From Succinivibrionaceae bacterium UBA3769 (lineage in GTDB: Bacteria; Pseudomonadota; Gammaproteobacteria; Enterobacterales; Succinivibrionaceae), in the NCBI GenBank assembly GCA_002372325.1, contig DFFT01000048.1, positions 1 to 41,177 on the forward strand: 41,177 nt of DNA, written 5' to 3'. Of this stretch, positions 33,047 to 41,155 are shown one piece after another (position 1 is the stretch's first letter; every line of letters begins with the position of its first letter). The position numbers and the translations under genes are program-made. The notes beneath the pieces are model-generated. The model was not told the origin of the DNA, searched no databases, and saw only the letters and a program-made list of their open reading frames with translations.

Positions 33047-35137
33047 GTGGCACGTACAATAATGCTCTATCCGGTCAACAGCGAGGCCGGTGCAACTTCC
33101 ATAAGTCTGGGTCTTATCAAGGCAATGCAGGATGCCGGCGCAAAGGCAACGTTCATGAAGCCGGTTGCCCAGCCGAAAACTTCAGACGTGGGTTCCGAAG
33201 CCAGCACGGCGGCAATCAGAACCAGCACCGGACAGAACCTTCCGGAACCGATTCGGGCTTCCTGCATGGAAAGCATGATCTCCGATAACAAGGAGGATGT
33301 TCTTCTTGAGGAGATTATCGGAAACTTTGAAGCCCACAAGACCGCTTCCCAGGCAGACGTCATTCTCGTGGAAGGACTGGCCCCCCAGGAGAGACATCCC
33401 TACGCAGTTTCCCTGAATGCCAAAATCGCCAGCGGCATTGATGCCGACATCATTCTTCTGGCCAGACCTCAGGGAGACGTTGAACACCTGAAAAACACCA
33501 TAAAGACAGCCCTCAACAGCTTTTCAGATGTTCAGAGATCCCGGGTTCTGGGGGTTATTTTCAACAAGATCACGTCAGACTCCGACATTAAGGGACTGGA
33601 GCTTACCGGAATTACCAAAGCTCTGGCAGCCATCCCACTTAACCGCAAGCTCAATGTAACCCGTCCCAGCGATCTCGCAAAATACCTGAGCGCGCACTTC
33701 CTTAATGTCAAGATCCTGAACTCCGGAGACATCAGAAACAGAAGACTTTCCGATGCCGTATTCTGCGACTGCACCGCCGAAAACGCCGCGAAGCTGCTCA
33801 CCGAGGATGCTCTGGTGGTGGTATCCAGCGACCGCTGCGACATTATCAAAGAAGTGGAAAAAGAGGCCTCTCAGGGAACCAAGCTGGGAGCTCTTATCAT
33901 TACCGGCATGGCACCTCTGTCCGCCGAGGCCGAGGCTTCTCTGGCCAATATCTACAGCACCGGTCTTACCGTTATCCGCACGAAAAACCAGGCTTGGCAG
34001 ACCGCCATCGACCTTAAGGATCTCAATAACGAAATCGGCATCCCCGCTGATGACGAAGACAGGGTGCACGCCATTTCCGACTTTATCGGCAGCTGCTTCA
34101 GCAAGGATCTTATCAGCGATCTCATCAAGGAAAGCGCCCATGAAAGGCTCCTGAGCCCGGCTGCCTTCCGCTACAAGCTTACCGAAACCGCCAAGTCCGA
34201 TAAAAAGAGAATCGTGCTTCCTGAGGGCTCGGAACCCCGCACTGTGAAGGCCGCCGCCATCTGCGCCGAAAGAGGCATTGCCACTCCGGTGCTTTTGGGC
34301 AATCCCGAAGAGATCAAGAAGGTTGCCGCCGAAAACGGCGTTGATCTGGGCAGCGTTGAAATCATTGATGCCGAAGCTGTGCGCGGCAAATACGTGGATC
34401 GCCTGGTAGAACTCAGAAAGGCCAAGGGCATGACCCCGGAAAAGGCTCAGGAAGAGCTTAAGGACAACGTCATGCTGGGCACCATGATGATCGACAACAA
34501 CGAAGCAGACGGTCTGGTATCCGGAGCTGTTCATACCACGGCCAACACCATTCGTCCGGCCTTCCAGATCATCAAAACCGCCCCGGGCGCTCAGCAGGTT
34601 TCCTCTGTTTTCTTCATGCTGCTGCCGGATCAGGTGCTGGTTTACGGCGACTGCGCCGTTAACCCCAACCCCGCTGCCGAAGAGCTGGCCGGCATCGCCA
34701 TTCAGTCTGCCGACACCGCCAAAGCCTTTGGCATCGAACCCCGGGTGGCCATGATATCCTACTCCACCGGCACTTCCGGGAAGGGACCTGATGTGGATCT
34801 GGTGAAGACCGCCACTGAAGCCGTAAAGGCCCAGCGTCCTGACATTCTTGTGGATGGCCCTCTGCAGTACGATGCCGCCTGCGATATGAGCGTAGCCCGC
34901 TCCAAGGCTCCGGATTCCAAGGTTGCCGGCCGGGCCAATGTCTTCATTTTCCCGGATCTGAGCTGCGGAAATCCCCTCTACAAGGCGGTGCAGCGCACGG
35001 CCAAGCTGATTTCCATCGGCCCCATGCTGCAGGGACTGAGACGTCCGGTTAACGATCTCTCCCGCGGCGCCTTGGTGGATGACATTGTTTACACCATTGC
35101 CATCACAGCTATTCAGGCGCAGCAGCAGAAGGCCTGA
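33047..35137 (+). CDS. pta: Phosphate acetyltransferase
   Basis: This 696-residue enzyme interconverts acetyl-CoA and acetyl phosphate, feeding substrate-level ATP synthesis through acetate kinase. I prefer GTG 33047 over ATG 33041 because AGAGGA ends 7 nt before the GTG and abuts the ATG. The product then begins MARTIMLYP, like E. coli Pta. The long three-domain form is present: an N-terminal P-loop-like domain, a central DRTGG-type domain (about 215-340) and the C-terminal catalytic domain. The catalytic domain starts near FRYKLTETAKSDKKRIVLPEG and includes ISYSTGTSGKGPDVD and ANVFIFPDLSCGNPLYK. Length is close to the usual 700-715. It has its own promoter and terminator, with no ackA in the window. 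Confidence 0.95.
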   Translation: MARTIMLYPVNSEAGATSISLGLIKAMQDAGAKATFMKPVAQPKTSDVGSEASTAAIRTSTGQNLPEPIRASCMESMISDNKEDVLLEEIIGNFEAHKTASQADVILVEGLAPQERHPYAVSLNAKIASGIDADIILLARPQGDVEHLKNTIKTALNSFSDVQRSRVLGVIFNKITSDSDIKGLELTGITKALAAIPLNRKLNVTRPSDLAKYLSAHFLNVKILNSGDIRNRRLSDAVFCDCTAENAAKLLTEDALVVVSSDRCDIIKEVEKEASQGTKLGALIITGMAPLSAEAEASLANIYSTGLTVIRTKNQAWQTAIDLKDLNNEIGIPADDEDRVHAISDFIGSCFSKDLISDLIKESAHERLLSPAAFRYKLTETAKSDKKRIVLPEGSEPRTVKAAAICAERGIATPVLLGNPEEIKKVAAENGVDLGSVEIIDAEAVRGKYVDRLVELRKAKGMTPEKAQEELKDNVMLGTMMIDNNEADGLVSGAVHTTANTIRPAFQIIKTAPGAQQVSSVFFMLLPDQVLVYGDCAVNPNPAAEELAGIAIQSADTAKAFGIEPRVAMISYSTGTSGKGPDVDLVKTATEAVKAQRPDILVDGPLQYDAACDMSVARSKAPDSKVAGRANVFIFPDLSCGNPLYKAVQRTAKLISIGPMLQGLRRPVNDLSRGALVDDIVYTIAITAIQAQQQKA

Positions 35138-35176
35138 CAGCGAGACTGAGACCTGACAGGCGTTTCAGATGAAATG

Positions 35177-35207
35177 AGGGCGGCATCAGAAAGTGCCGCC
35201 CTTTTTT
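35177..35207 (+). terminator. Terminator of pta
   Basis: AGGGCGGCA (35177-35185) pairs with TGCCGCCCT (35194-35202) across an 8-nt loop, followed by a run of T. It lies 40 nt after the pta stop. Confidence 0.9.
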
Positions 35208-35230
35208 GCAATCAGCTCAGAAGGAAAAAA

Positions 35231-36160
35231 ATGCATATCCTTATTACCGGCGGCACCGGATTTATCGGCAGGAACGTTATGACAGACTTCCTGAAAAGGG
35301 GCTCTGAAACCAGCTTTGCCGCCCTCGTCCATCCCGGCGGAAGCATCCCCGCGAAGCACGGCAGCTTTCCTCCGGAAAAAGTGACATACCTGAGAGATCT
35401 CCGGGAAATAAAAAACCGTCCTGATGTCCTTATCCATCTTGCCGGATCTCCGGTGTTTCGGATGCGGCCCTTTTTTGAAAACACCGGGGAGATCCGGGAA
35501 TCCCGGGGGCTATACACCAGAAAACTGTTCCGGGGACTTGCGGCCAATGGCATACTTCCCGATACCATTATCATGGCCGGAAGCACCGGTTTTTATCCCC
35601 CGTCCCGGATCCCGGCTCTGGAAAACGCCCCTCCCGGGACGACCTACCCTGCCCTGCTGGCGCAGGAATGGGAAAATACCGCCTCGGAAACTCTGGGGGA
35701 GCTTGTAAGGGATGGCATTATCCCAAGGCTGCCCCGGCTTATAACCCTCAGGTTCAGTACGGTTATGGGCCGGGACGGCGGCTTTTTAAAGCCGTTTATG
35801 CTGATGAAACGCGCGCCGGCACTGATTCCGGGGGCCGGAGATTACTGGATATCCTGGATCAGCATTCAGGACACCGCGGAAATAATCTGGAAAATGATAC
35901 AGGAGTGGCCGAACTTTGTGGGAGCAGTTAACCTGGCTGTTCCAAAGCCTCTCAGCGTTAACGAAATCTGCCGGGAGATCGCCAGAATAAATCGGGGCAT
36001 CTTCACTTTTCATATTCCCGCCGGACTCATCAGGCTTCTGAAGCCAAAAACCGCAGATTTTATCCTGCTCTCCAATACCGCCCGGCCGGAGGTTCTCACT
36101 GATAAACTGGGCTATCGTTTTTTATGGGAGGACTTCGGCGTATTTCTTAACAGCCTGTGA
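35231..36160 (+). CDS. YfcH/SDR39U1-type NAD-dependent epimerase-like protein
   Basis: This 309-residue short-chain dehydrogenase-fold protein is read from ATG 35231, with AAGGA 6 nt upstream. A longer frame would start inside the pta terminator and is rejected. The nucleotide-binding motif GGTGFIG lies at residues 7-13. The HLAGSPV, GSTGFY and RFSTVMGRDGG segments, and the C-terminal DUF1731-like region ending EVLTDKLGYRFLWEDF, are typical of YfcH/SulA-type SDR39U1 proteins. The physiological substrate of the family is not established. The stop is 8 nt from that of trmO, which converges on it. Confidence 0.85.
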   Translation: MHILITGGTGFIGRNVMTDFLKRGSETSFAALVHPGGSIPAKHGSFPPEKVTYLRDLREIKNRPDVLIHLAGSPVFRMRPFFENTGEIRESRGLYTRKLFRGLAANGILPDTIIMAGSTGFYPPSRIPALENAPPGTTYPALLAQEWENTASETLGELVRDGIIPRLPRLITLRFSTVMGRDGGFLKPFMLMKRAPALIPGAGDYWISWISIQDTAEIIWKMIQEWPNFVGAVNLAVPKPLSVNEICREIARINRGIFTFHIPAGLIRLLKPKTADFILLSNTARPEVLTDKLGYRFLWEDFGVFLNSL

Positions 36161-36168
36161 AAGCCGGT

Positions 36169-36870
36169 TCAGATCCTTTCCGCCGCAATAACCTCGGCCC
36201 TGTTTCCGGAAACCCGCCATCTGACATTGCGGTCGTAAAGCTGCACTCCGTAAATGCGGTCATCATCAGAGATGCCATGGCGGTAGGCGGGACGGGGATC
36301 CTGAGCCAGCACCTCCGCAATCAGCTCCCGAAACTCCGGAATGCCTGATGCCTCAACAGCCCGCTCCGCCTCCGGGGTAAACACCACCTCCATATTCTGA
36401 GGAGGCTCCTCGGCAAATCCGGAAATCGCATCCGGCACGCTGTCCGTAAATCTGATATAGGGCTTAATATCCAGCACCGGAGTGCCGGTCACCAAATCCG
36501 CACCGGAAATGGAGAGATAGAACCCCTGACTGTCCTCTCCGGTTTCCCGGAGCTTAACCAGAGAAAGGCCGATTCTGTTGGGGCGAAAGGGAGATCTGGA
36601 AGCAAAAACTCCCACTGTTCTGTTTCCCCCCAGCCGGGGCGGCCGCACCCGGGGCTGAAAGCCCTGAGATTCGGGAATTCTGTCAAAATTGAAAAGCACC
36701 CAGAGATGGCTGAAGCCCTCAATGCCGGTAAAGGCATCGGCCACATTGTAGGGCGGATGGAAACGGATCCGAAAAATGCCGTGCCGCACCAGAGCGCTTT
36801 GTCTGGGAACCGCAAACTTCTCGGCAAAGGGGGATTCCACCCACCCCACAGGAGCAAAGCTGAGCATCAT
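36169..36870 (-). CDS. trmO: tRNA (N6-threonylcarbamoyladenosine37-N6)-methyltransferase TrmO
   Basis: This 233-residue SAM-dependent enzyme methylates t6A37 of threonine tRNAs, improving decoding. The TsaA/UPF0066 beta-barrel signatures are PVGWVESPFAEKFAVPRQ, GIEGFSHLWVLFNFD, VGVFASRSPFRPNRIGLS and LDIKPYIRFTDSVPDA. The C-terminal extension (about 150-233) of the longer bacterial form is present. It follows rcsF after 6 nt on the same strand, the order also seen in E. coli (yaeB next to rcsF), so the pair is likely cotranscribed. Confidence 0.94.
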   Translation of the reverse strand: MMLSFAPVGWVESPFAEKFAVPRQSALVRHGIFRIRFHPPYNVADAFTGIEGFSHLWVLFNFDRIPESQGFQPRVRPPRLGGNRTVGVFASRSPFRPNRIGLSLVKLRETGEDSQGFYLSISGADLVTGTPVLDIKPYIRFTDSVPDAISGFAEEPPQNMEVVFTPEAERAVEASGIPEFRELIAEVLAQDPRPAYRHGISDDDRIYGVQLYDRNVRWRVSGNRAEVIAAERI

Positions 36871-36876
36871 GCCTGA

Positions 36877-37254
36877 TCAGTCTTCCTTAACGTAAAGGGC
36901 CCGGGCGTAGCAGGAAACGCTGGTAAGGCATACCGGAGTGTCTTCGAGAGCGACGCATGAGGTGTAAACAATGCCGTTGGCCCTTCTCATATGAGCCTTT
37001 TCCCGGGCGTCTATGCGGGCATCTCTTTCATTGGCTTCCGGTTCATCCGAGGAGGTCTGGCAGGAAATGCCCTCCACAGTGCCCAGACTCTCATAGTTAA
37101 GATCCCGGAGTTCGCTGTTTTTGTAGACCTTCATATTGGCCTTGGCAAAATAATCCTCGATATTGTCCGGATTAAGATTGGTTTCAAAGGAAAAATAACT
37201 GCAGCCCGATACTGCAAATAAAGCCAAAATCAAAAAACCGCATAGCGTCCTCAT
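36877..37254 (-). CDS. rcsF: RcsF-like outer-membrane stress-sensing lipoprotein
   Basis: This 125-residue protein is read from ATG 37254, with GGGGA 6 nt upstream; a TTG at 37272 is less likely. The signal peptide ends at lipobox VSGC, so Cys18 would be lipidated. The four cysteines that form the two disulfides of RcsF are visible: Cys65 in EGISCQ, Cys100 in YTSCVAL, Cys109 and Cys115 in PVCLTSVSCYARAL. RcsF senses envelope damage and activates the Rcs phosphorelay in enteric bacteria. No other Rcs gene is in the window. The proline-rich disordered stretch of E. coli RcsF is nearly absent here, and an acidic region replaces it. Confidence 0.88.
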   Translation of the reverse strand: MRTLCGFLILALFAVSGCSYFSFETNLNPDNIEDYFAKANMKVYKNSELRDLNYESLGTVEGISCQTSSDEPEANERDARIDAREKAHMRRANGIVYTSCVALEDTPVCLTSVSCYARALYVKED

Positions 37255-37414
37255 CTCAATTCCCCGTCTCAATCACCTGATTGTTCAAAACCGCGATATT
37301 TTACAGCATTTTTCATGAAGGTTAGCTTAATGGTTCAGGGTAAAGTTTGTCATACTGCATGAGGGGATTCCGGAACCATGATGACCTGATCAGGGCAACA
37401 ATACCCAAGACTTC

Positions 37415-37615
37415 ATGCAGAATGACAGATGCCGGTTCATCGTTGATGTCGGCTATGATACAGCTTTGAAGATTATGTTCAGAAATACCCTGATTGATTT
37501 GATGGCAAGACCGTCTGAGCTTGCCAGAAGACTTGGTGTCAGCAATCAGCGGCTTAACAACATCCTGAGCATCAGAAAAACTGCCGGGCTTAATGCTCCG
37601 GCAGACTTGCTTTAA
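37415..37615 (+). pseudogene. Truncated HicB-type antitoxin remnant
   Basis: This 66-codon frame has a C-terminal helix-turn-helix like that of HicB antitoxins: LIDLMARPSELARRLGVSNQ followed by RLNNILSIRKTAGLN. The N-terminal RNase-H-like half expected in HicB is reduced to about 20 residues, there is no ribosome site, and no hicA toxin is adjacent. The end is also cut short. It is best read as a decayed fragment left at the edge of the integrated element. Whether it is still expressed as a small DNA-binding peptide is unknown. Confidence 0.5.
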
Positions 37616-37648
37616 CTCTCTGGAAAGCCGCTAAACATTACTCAGCGA

Positions 37649-38065
37649 TTACAGCACTTCGTTTTTTACAGCGGCGATAATTTCAGCGTTGTTTTTCTGT
37701 GTTTTCGGGTCTACCTCAAGATCGGAAATATTCCACCAGCGGCACTTGTTGCCGTTAATTTCAAATTCTTCCGTATCCGGCAGCTTGTCTGTCATAATTC
37801 TGAAAAAGCGATGATAGTAAACCTTATCCACCTTGTCTGATACGGAATATTTACGAGTATACTGACTGAGTCTCAGGCTGCATTCGCTGTCTTCAGGAAG
37901 GTTAAAGGTAACCTGAAGATATTCCTGGACTAAATTTGTCTCTTTATTGTCTGCTCTGGTGCCTTCTTCCGATGATAAAGCCTTCTTGTAAGGCAGCATC
38001 CACATATCCCAGCGCTGATCATACACGGTAAGGATCTTCCGGTTTTGCGGATGCTGGATAACCAT
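37649..38065 (-). CDS. NUDIX-like protein lacking a clear Nudix box, possibly N-terminally truncated
   Basis: This 138-residue protein opens directly in a strand (MVIQHPQNRKILTVYDQRWD) that in NUDIX enzymes is normally preceded by 10-20 residues. DMWMLPYKKAL stands where W-x-L-P-G-G is usual, and the following helix lacks the REXXEE residues of the catalytic box. The C-terminal CRWWNISDLEV and NNAEIIAAV segments fit the end of the fold. A stop codon lies 8 codons upstream in frame, and no ribosome site precedes the ATG. I judge it a catalytically inactive or decayed NUDIX-fold protein. It lies 144 nt downstream of the HigA/ImmA gene on the same strand and may have been a third gene of that unit. 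Confidence 0.45.
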   Translation of the reverse strand: MVIQHPQNRKILTVYDQRWDMWMLPYKKALSSEEGTRADNKETNLVQEYLQVTFNLPEDSECSLRLSQYTRKYSVSDKVDKVYYHRFFRIMTDKLPDTEEFEINGNKCRWWNISDLEVDPKTQKNNAEIIAAVKNEVL

Positions 38066-38124
38066 CAGATTAAAAGGTGTATGCTGTCACTCATCCTGTC
38101 TGTCCCTGAGATATGCCAAATGAT

Positions 38125-38181
38125 GGCCTGTTCATGACAGCGATGCCCGAAGATTCGCTGCAGAGGAACAGGCCGCTTTTT
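38125..38181 (+). terminator. Long-loop inverted repeat with T-run
   Basis: GGCCTGTTC (38125-38133) pairs with GAACAGGCC (38165-38173) across a 31-nt loop and is followed by GCTTTTTTG. The orientation suits a plus-strand transcript, yet no intact plus-strand gene precedes it apart from the HicB remnant. It may be a relic terminator or a binding site. Confidence 0.4.
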
Positions 38182-38209
38182 TGAAGATTAAAGAAGAGTC
38201 TGATCCACT

Positions 38210-39310
38210 TTATGACTCTGCCCATTTGTACCTGGTTTTATACCTATGATACCACGTCCACGGAATAACTCCTTCTTTCTGCAATCTTCCGATTACGACG
38301 TAAAGCGGAACGCTCTGCGTTTGCGCATATTCCTTAATGGCCGAAAAGGAAAATATTCCTTGATCCAGAAAACGCTCGTAACTTGCCGGGTCAAGAAGCG
38401 ATCGACTGGCAAAGTCATCTGCCGCAGCCTCTTTTTTCTCATCCTTTATGCAGTCAGTGTCAATAAAACTTCCCGGTTTTGAAATGTCGCCATTAATTAT
38501 ATGTCCCAGCTCGTGGAAAAGGGAGAACCAGAAGATGTCGGCAAAAGTACCTCTTAATGTCAGAACCATTTGGTACGTCCCATCTTCATTTCTGGCTATA
38601 TAGCCATGAACTGGCGCTCCTCGAAAATTGCGGACAATGCTGAAATCAATTCCATATTTTGCAAAGAGTTCTTTCAAAACTTTCTGGAGATCGCCTCTGT
38701 TTGCCAGCATAATCCGCTTGATTGCGGAAACAAGTTCATCCGCACGATCCGGATCAAAGCTAGTATCAACTTGCTGTCCTGATCCCTGTATCTTGCACAG
38801 GCAAAGCCAGGCTCCAAGAACATCCTGATTAATCGCAGCCTTATCTGACATCCTGAATGCGCCTGACGGCGCAAGTGTCCGAAGCCCTGTCAGTCTACTT
38901 ACCTGAAATAACTTCCTCAATCCGATAATCATCTGTTCCTGAGTCAGCTTGTCTGAAATGAAGGATCTTTTCTTCAGATAATCAATCACTTCATGGATGG
39001 AAGTCAGAACCGCTTTTTCTTCCTCCTGAATACTATCTTCTTCCTGAAGGCTTAAGAGCTCTGCATCATAGTTTGCCTGCAGGTTAAGCCAGAAAGACCT
39101 TGGTAATCCCAAGGCATACTCAAGCCCCATTGCAAGCCCTTTAGAGATGTCCTTCTTACCATGGATAACGTCACTCAAAAACGCTTCAGATACACCAGCT
39201 CTCTGAGCCAGCTCCTTCTGTGCGATGTTGCGTGCCTCCAACAGATCAGAAATTGTCTCACCGGGATGGATCAGCAGATCAGGGGATATACCACGATTCT
39301 TTTCCGCCAT
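38210..39310 (-). CDS. higA: HigA-type antitoxin fused to an ImmA/IrrE-like metallopeptidase domain
   Basis: This 366-residue protein has an N-terminal HigA/XRE helix-turn-helix (about residues 14-75): HPGETISDLLEARNIAQKEL and SEAFLSDVIHGKKDIS. The C-terminal half is an ImmA/IrrE peptidase domain with zinc motif HELGH (266-270) and a likely third ligand at Glu294 in KKEAAADDFA. The plain HigA is about 100 residues, so the fusion adds about 260. It overlaps the toxin gene by 32 nt on the same strand, in the toxin-first order typical of higBA. The DNA-binding half should repress the promoter at 39656-39720. The peptidase may let the antitoxin or another regulator be cut under stress; that is inference from ImmA biology. 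Confidence 0.85.
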   Translation of the reverse strand: MAEKNRGISPDLLIHPGETISDLLEARNIAQKELAQRAGVSEAFLSDVIHGKKDISKGLAMGLEYALGLPRSFWLNLQANYDAELLSLQEEDSIQEEEKAVLTSIHEVIDYLKKRSFISDKLTQEQMIIGLRKLFQVSRLTGLRTLAPSGAFRMSDKAAINQDVLGAWLCLCKIQGSGQQVDTSFDPDRADELVSAIKRIMLANRGDLQKVLKELFAKYGIDFSIVRNFRGAPVHGYIARNEDGTYQMVLTLRGTFADIFWFSLFHELGHIINGDISKPGSFIDTDCIKDEKKEAAADDFASRSLLDPASYERFLDQGIFSFSAIKEYAQTQSVPLYVVIGRLQKEGVIPWTWYHRYKTRYKWAES

Positions 39311-39620
39311 GATAATCGACCACTCCTTCTATTTCAATTTCTTCACAGATCATTACAGTATCGCCTTTTTCGTTAGGCTTTATTATCAGCCTGACATTTC
39401 CCGTAATACGAACAGAGTACTTCCCGACATCTTTTTTTCCTTTTAATGGTTCGGGATGACCGAGATTCAATTTCAGGAAATCTTCAAATTTGTCAGCCGC
39501 TTTTAGGCGATCTATATGTTTTTTTATGGTTCGTGCCCAGTCGGCGGGGATTTTTTTCTTCATCTCCCCATAATCTTCAAAGTATCGTTCAACCTTTTTG
39601 CTTGCATAAGTTATCCGCAA
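39279..39620 (-). CDS. higB: HigB-like RelE-family mRNA-interferase toxin
   Basis: This 113-residue protein has the compact RelE/HigB fold pattern: MRITYASKKVERYF at the start, a helical middle, then GHPEPLKGKKDVGKYSVRITGNVRLIIKPNEKGD and a C-terminal strand. The start is TTG 39620, with GGTGG upstream. HigB toxins of this family cleave mRNA on the ribosome and are held inactive by HigA. It is transcribed first, ahead of HigA/ImmA, from the operator-flanked promoter just upstream. Length is slightly above typical, with a longer C-terminal tail. Confidence 0.8.
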   Translation of the reverse strand: MRITYASKKVERYFEDYGEMKKKIPADWARTIKKHIDRLKAADKFEDFLKLNLGHPEPLKGKKDVGKYSVRITGNVRLIIKPNEKGDTVMICEEIEIEGVVDYHGGKESWYIP

Positions 39621-39655
39621 TTGACCACCGCCATCTAAAAGTCTATCATTTATTC

Positions 39656-39720
39656 AATTAGCCAATCGGTTAACAAATGTCATTGTAACAAGTCACATCG
39701 AATTAGTCAATAGGCTAATT
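39656..39720 (-). promoter_or_regulatory. higBA promoter flanked by two operator-like repeats
   Basis: On the minus strand TTGACT (39710-39705), a 17-nt spacer and TACAAT (39687-39682) make a near-consensus promoter. Two copies of AATTAGYCAATMGGYTAA occur at 39656-39673 and 39701-39718. The second is a near palindrome (AATTAG at 39701-39706, CTAATT at 39715-39720) and overlaps the -35 element; the first lies just downstream of the start region. They are 45 nt apart, about four helical turns. This fits HigA autorepression. Confidence 0.7.
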
Positions 39721-39819
39721 CACTTTCTGTTAATTTCAATTATCTCCAACGTAAGGCATAATTCCAATCTGCCGGAAATACCGGCAGATTTTGCGAGGTT
39801 TTTACACGGTTTTGCGAGG

Positions 39820-40958
39820 TTACGCCAGACTCATCCCCTGAGAGCTTTCCGTTATGAAGTCGCTCCACCTCTGCATCACAGCCTTCCGTTCTTCCAGATA
39901 GTCAGTCCTGCGGTAAGCGTTCACAGTGCTGTTTCCCGTCTTATGGCTGAGACACATCTCGGCTACCTCAAACTTCACGTTCTGGCTCTCCATCCAGGTG
40001 CGGCCGACTGCCCGGAATCCGTGGGCGGTCTGAATGCCCTTGAAGCTGTGCCGCTTCAGGGTAGTGTTCACAGTCTCGTGATTCATGTGGCCGTTAAGCT
40101 GCTGGCGGCGAAGAGGTACGGATTCTGCGGGTTCTTCTTGGCGCTGATGGCTATGTTGAGCAGCTTCACCGCCTGATCCGAGAGCGGCACACGGAAGCCG
40201 GAGCCGTCCCGGATTGTCTTGGTCTTCTGAACGGTCAGCACCCGGCACTGCATGTTCACGTCTGTTACCTGCAGCTCCACGATTTCGGAAGGCCGCAGCA
40301 GAAGGTGCAGAGAAAGCTCGCAGAGACATCTTGAAGACATCTGGGAGATGCACCGGAACACGTCATACAGACTCCGGATGTTGGAGGCCGAATCTCCGTC
40401 CGTCATGGCAGGATGATGCTGCTTTGTCCCGGCCGGCTTCTGAATAAGCATGTCGATCTCAAAGAGTCCGTCCAGATTCCACTCGGGATATTTTGCCCTG
40501 GCAAGCTGCATCACCTTCTGAAGGAGCCGCTTCACATAGGTCACCATGTCCCAGCAGCCGTTATCGATGATCGGCCGCAGAATGAGATCGCAGACTGTCC
40601 GCGCCTTGATTTTCGACAGCTGATAATCAAAATGCGGCTTCAGGTATTTGTTTATCGTGAGGTTCAGCTTCTTCTCGGTAGCCTGGGAGATTTTCTTCTG
40701 CTTCTGGAGGGCTTGATAATCGCTGACTGCCTGTGCTAAAGTAAGATCGCATTCTGCGATACCGTCCGGATGCAGTCCGGATTTTGCCTTGGTGTAACGG
40801 TCAAGGGCAATTTTCCGGGCTTCCTCAAGCGTCTCCGCTCGTATCTTCTTCACAATCCTTTTCCCGTTGAACGTGCAACGATGCTCAAACGAAAAGGACG
40901 TCTGCTTTCCGGTTCCCGAAATCACCAGATTAAGTCCGTTGATATCGGTTATCCTCAC
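39820..40958 (-). pseudogene. Frameshifted tyrosine-recombinase integrase
   Basis: The gene reads from GTG 40958 (GGAG five nt upstream) to the stop at 39820, but in two frames. The first part has an arm-binding-like N-terminus, a core-binding helical domain (LAQAVSDYQALQKQ onward) and the start of the catalytic domain (LHLLLRPSEIVELQVTDV, with the first catalytic Arg), and ends in YLFAASSL. The second part continues with NGHMNHETVN, then TAHGFRAVGRTWM (His-x-x-Arg box) and EMCLSHKTGNSTVNAYRR (final His and Tyr). The frames join near 40095-40105, where one base appears to be missing. The full product would be about 380 residues, normal for P4-type integrases. A single-base deletion has probably inactivated it, unless this is a sequencing error or recoding. 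Confidence 0.8.
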
Positions 40959-41024
40959 CCTTTCTCCGGGCTCAGTTTTCTCTTGAAATCACTCTTGTTG
41001 ATCACTGCTAACAACTCCGAATCT

Positions 41025-41110
41025 GCATCCACAGGTCACATCCATTTTGCATCCAAAACGGAGGCAAAAAATGAAAGATCGAACACATTTTTGGATGTAA
41101 TTTTGGATGC
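41025..41110. repeat. Array of five RCATCCA motifs between integrase and tRNA
   Basis: The 7-mer RCATCCA occurs directly at 41025-41031, 41038-41044 and 41049-41055, and inverted at 41092-41098 and 41104-41110. GCATCCAAAA (41049-41058) and TTTTGGATGC (41101-41110) form a perfect 10-bp inverted pair. Placement just upstream of the integrase gene and about 45 nt from the tRNA end suits integrase arm-type or excisionase binding sites. Confidence 0.55.
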
Positions 41111-41155
41111 GAAACGGCTTAAAGTCAAGGTTTTGAAGGGATTGGAGAAATGCAG

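Noticed and set aside
32877..33062. 61-codon GTG-started frame overlapping the pta start, as a possible leader peptide
   Set aside because: There is no ribosome-binding site, it overlaps the pta start codon, and no attenuator-like hairpin was seen.
41025..41110. Repeat array as a possible CRISPR or plasmid origin
   Set aside because: The motif is only 7 nt, in mixed orientations with unequal spacing, and no cas or replication gene is near; integrase sites are simpler.
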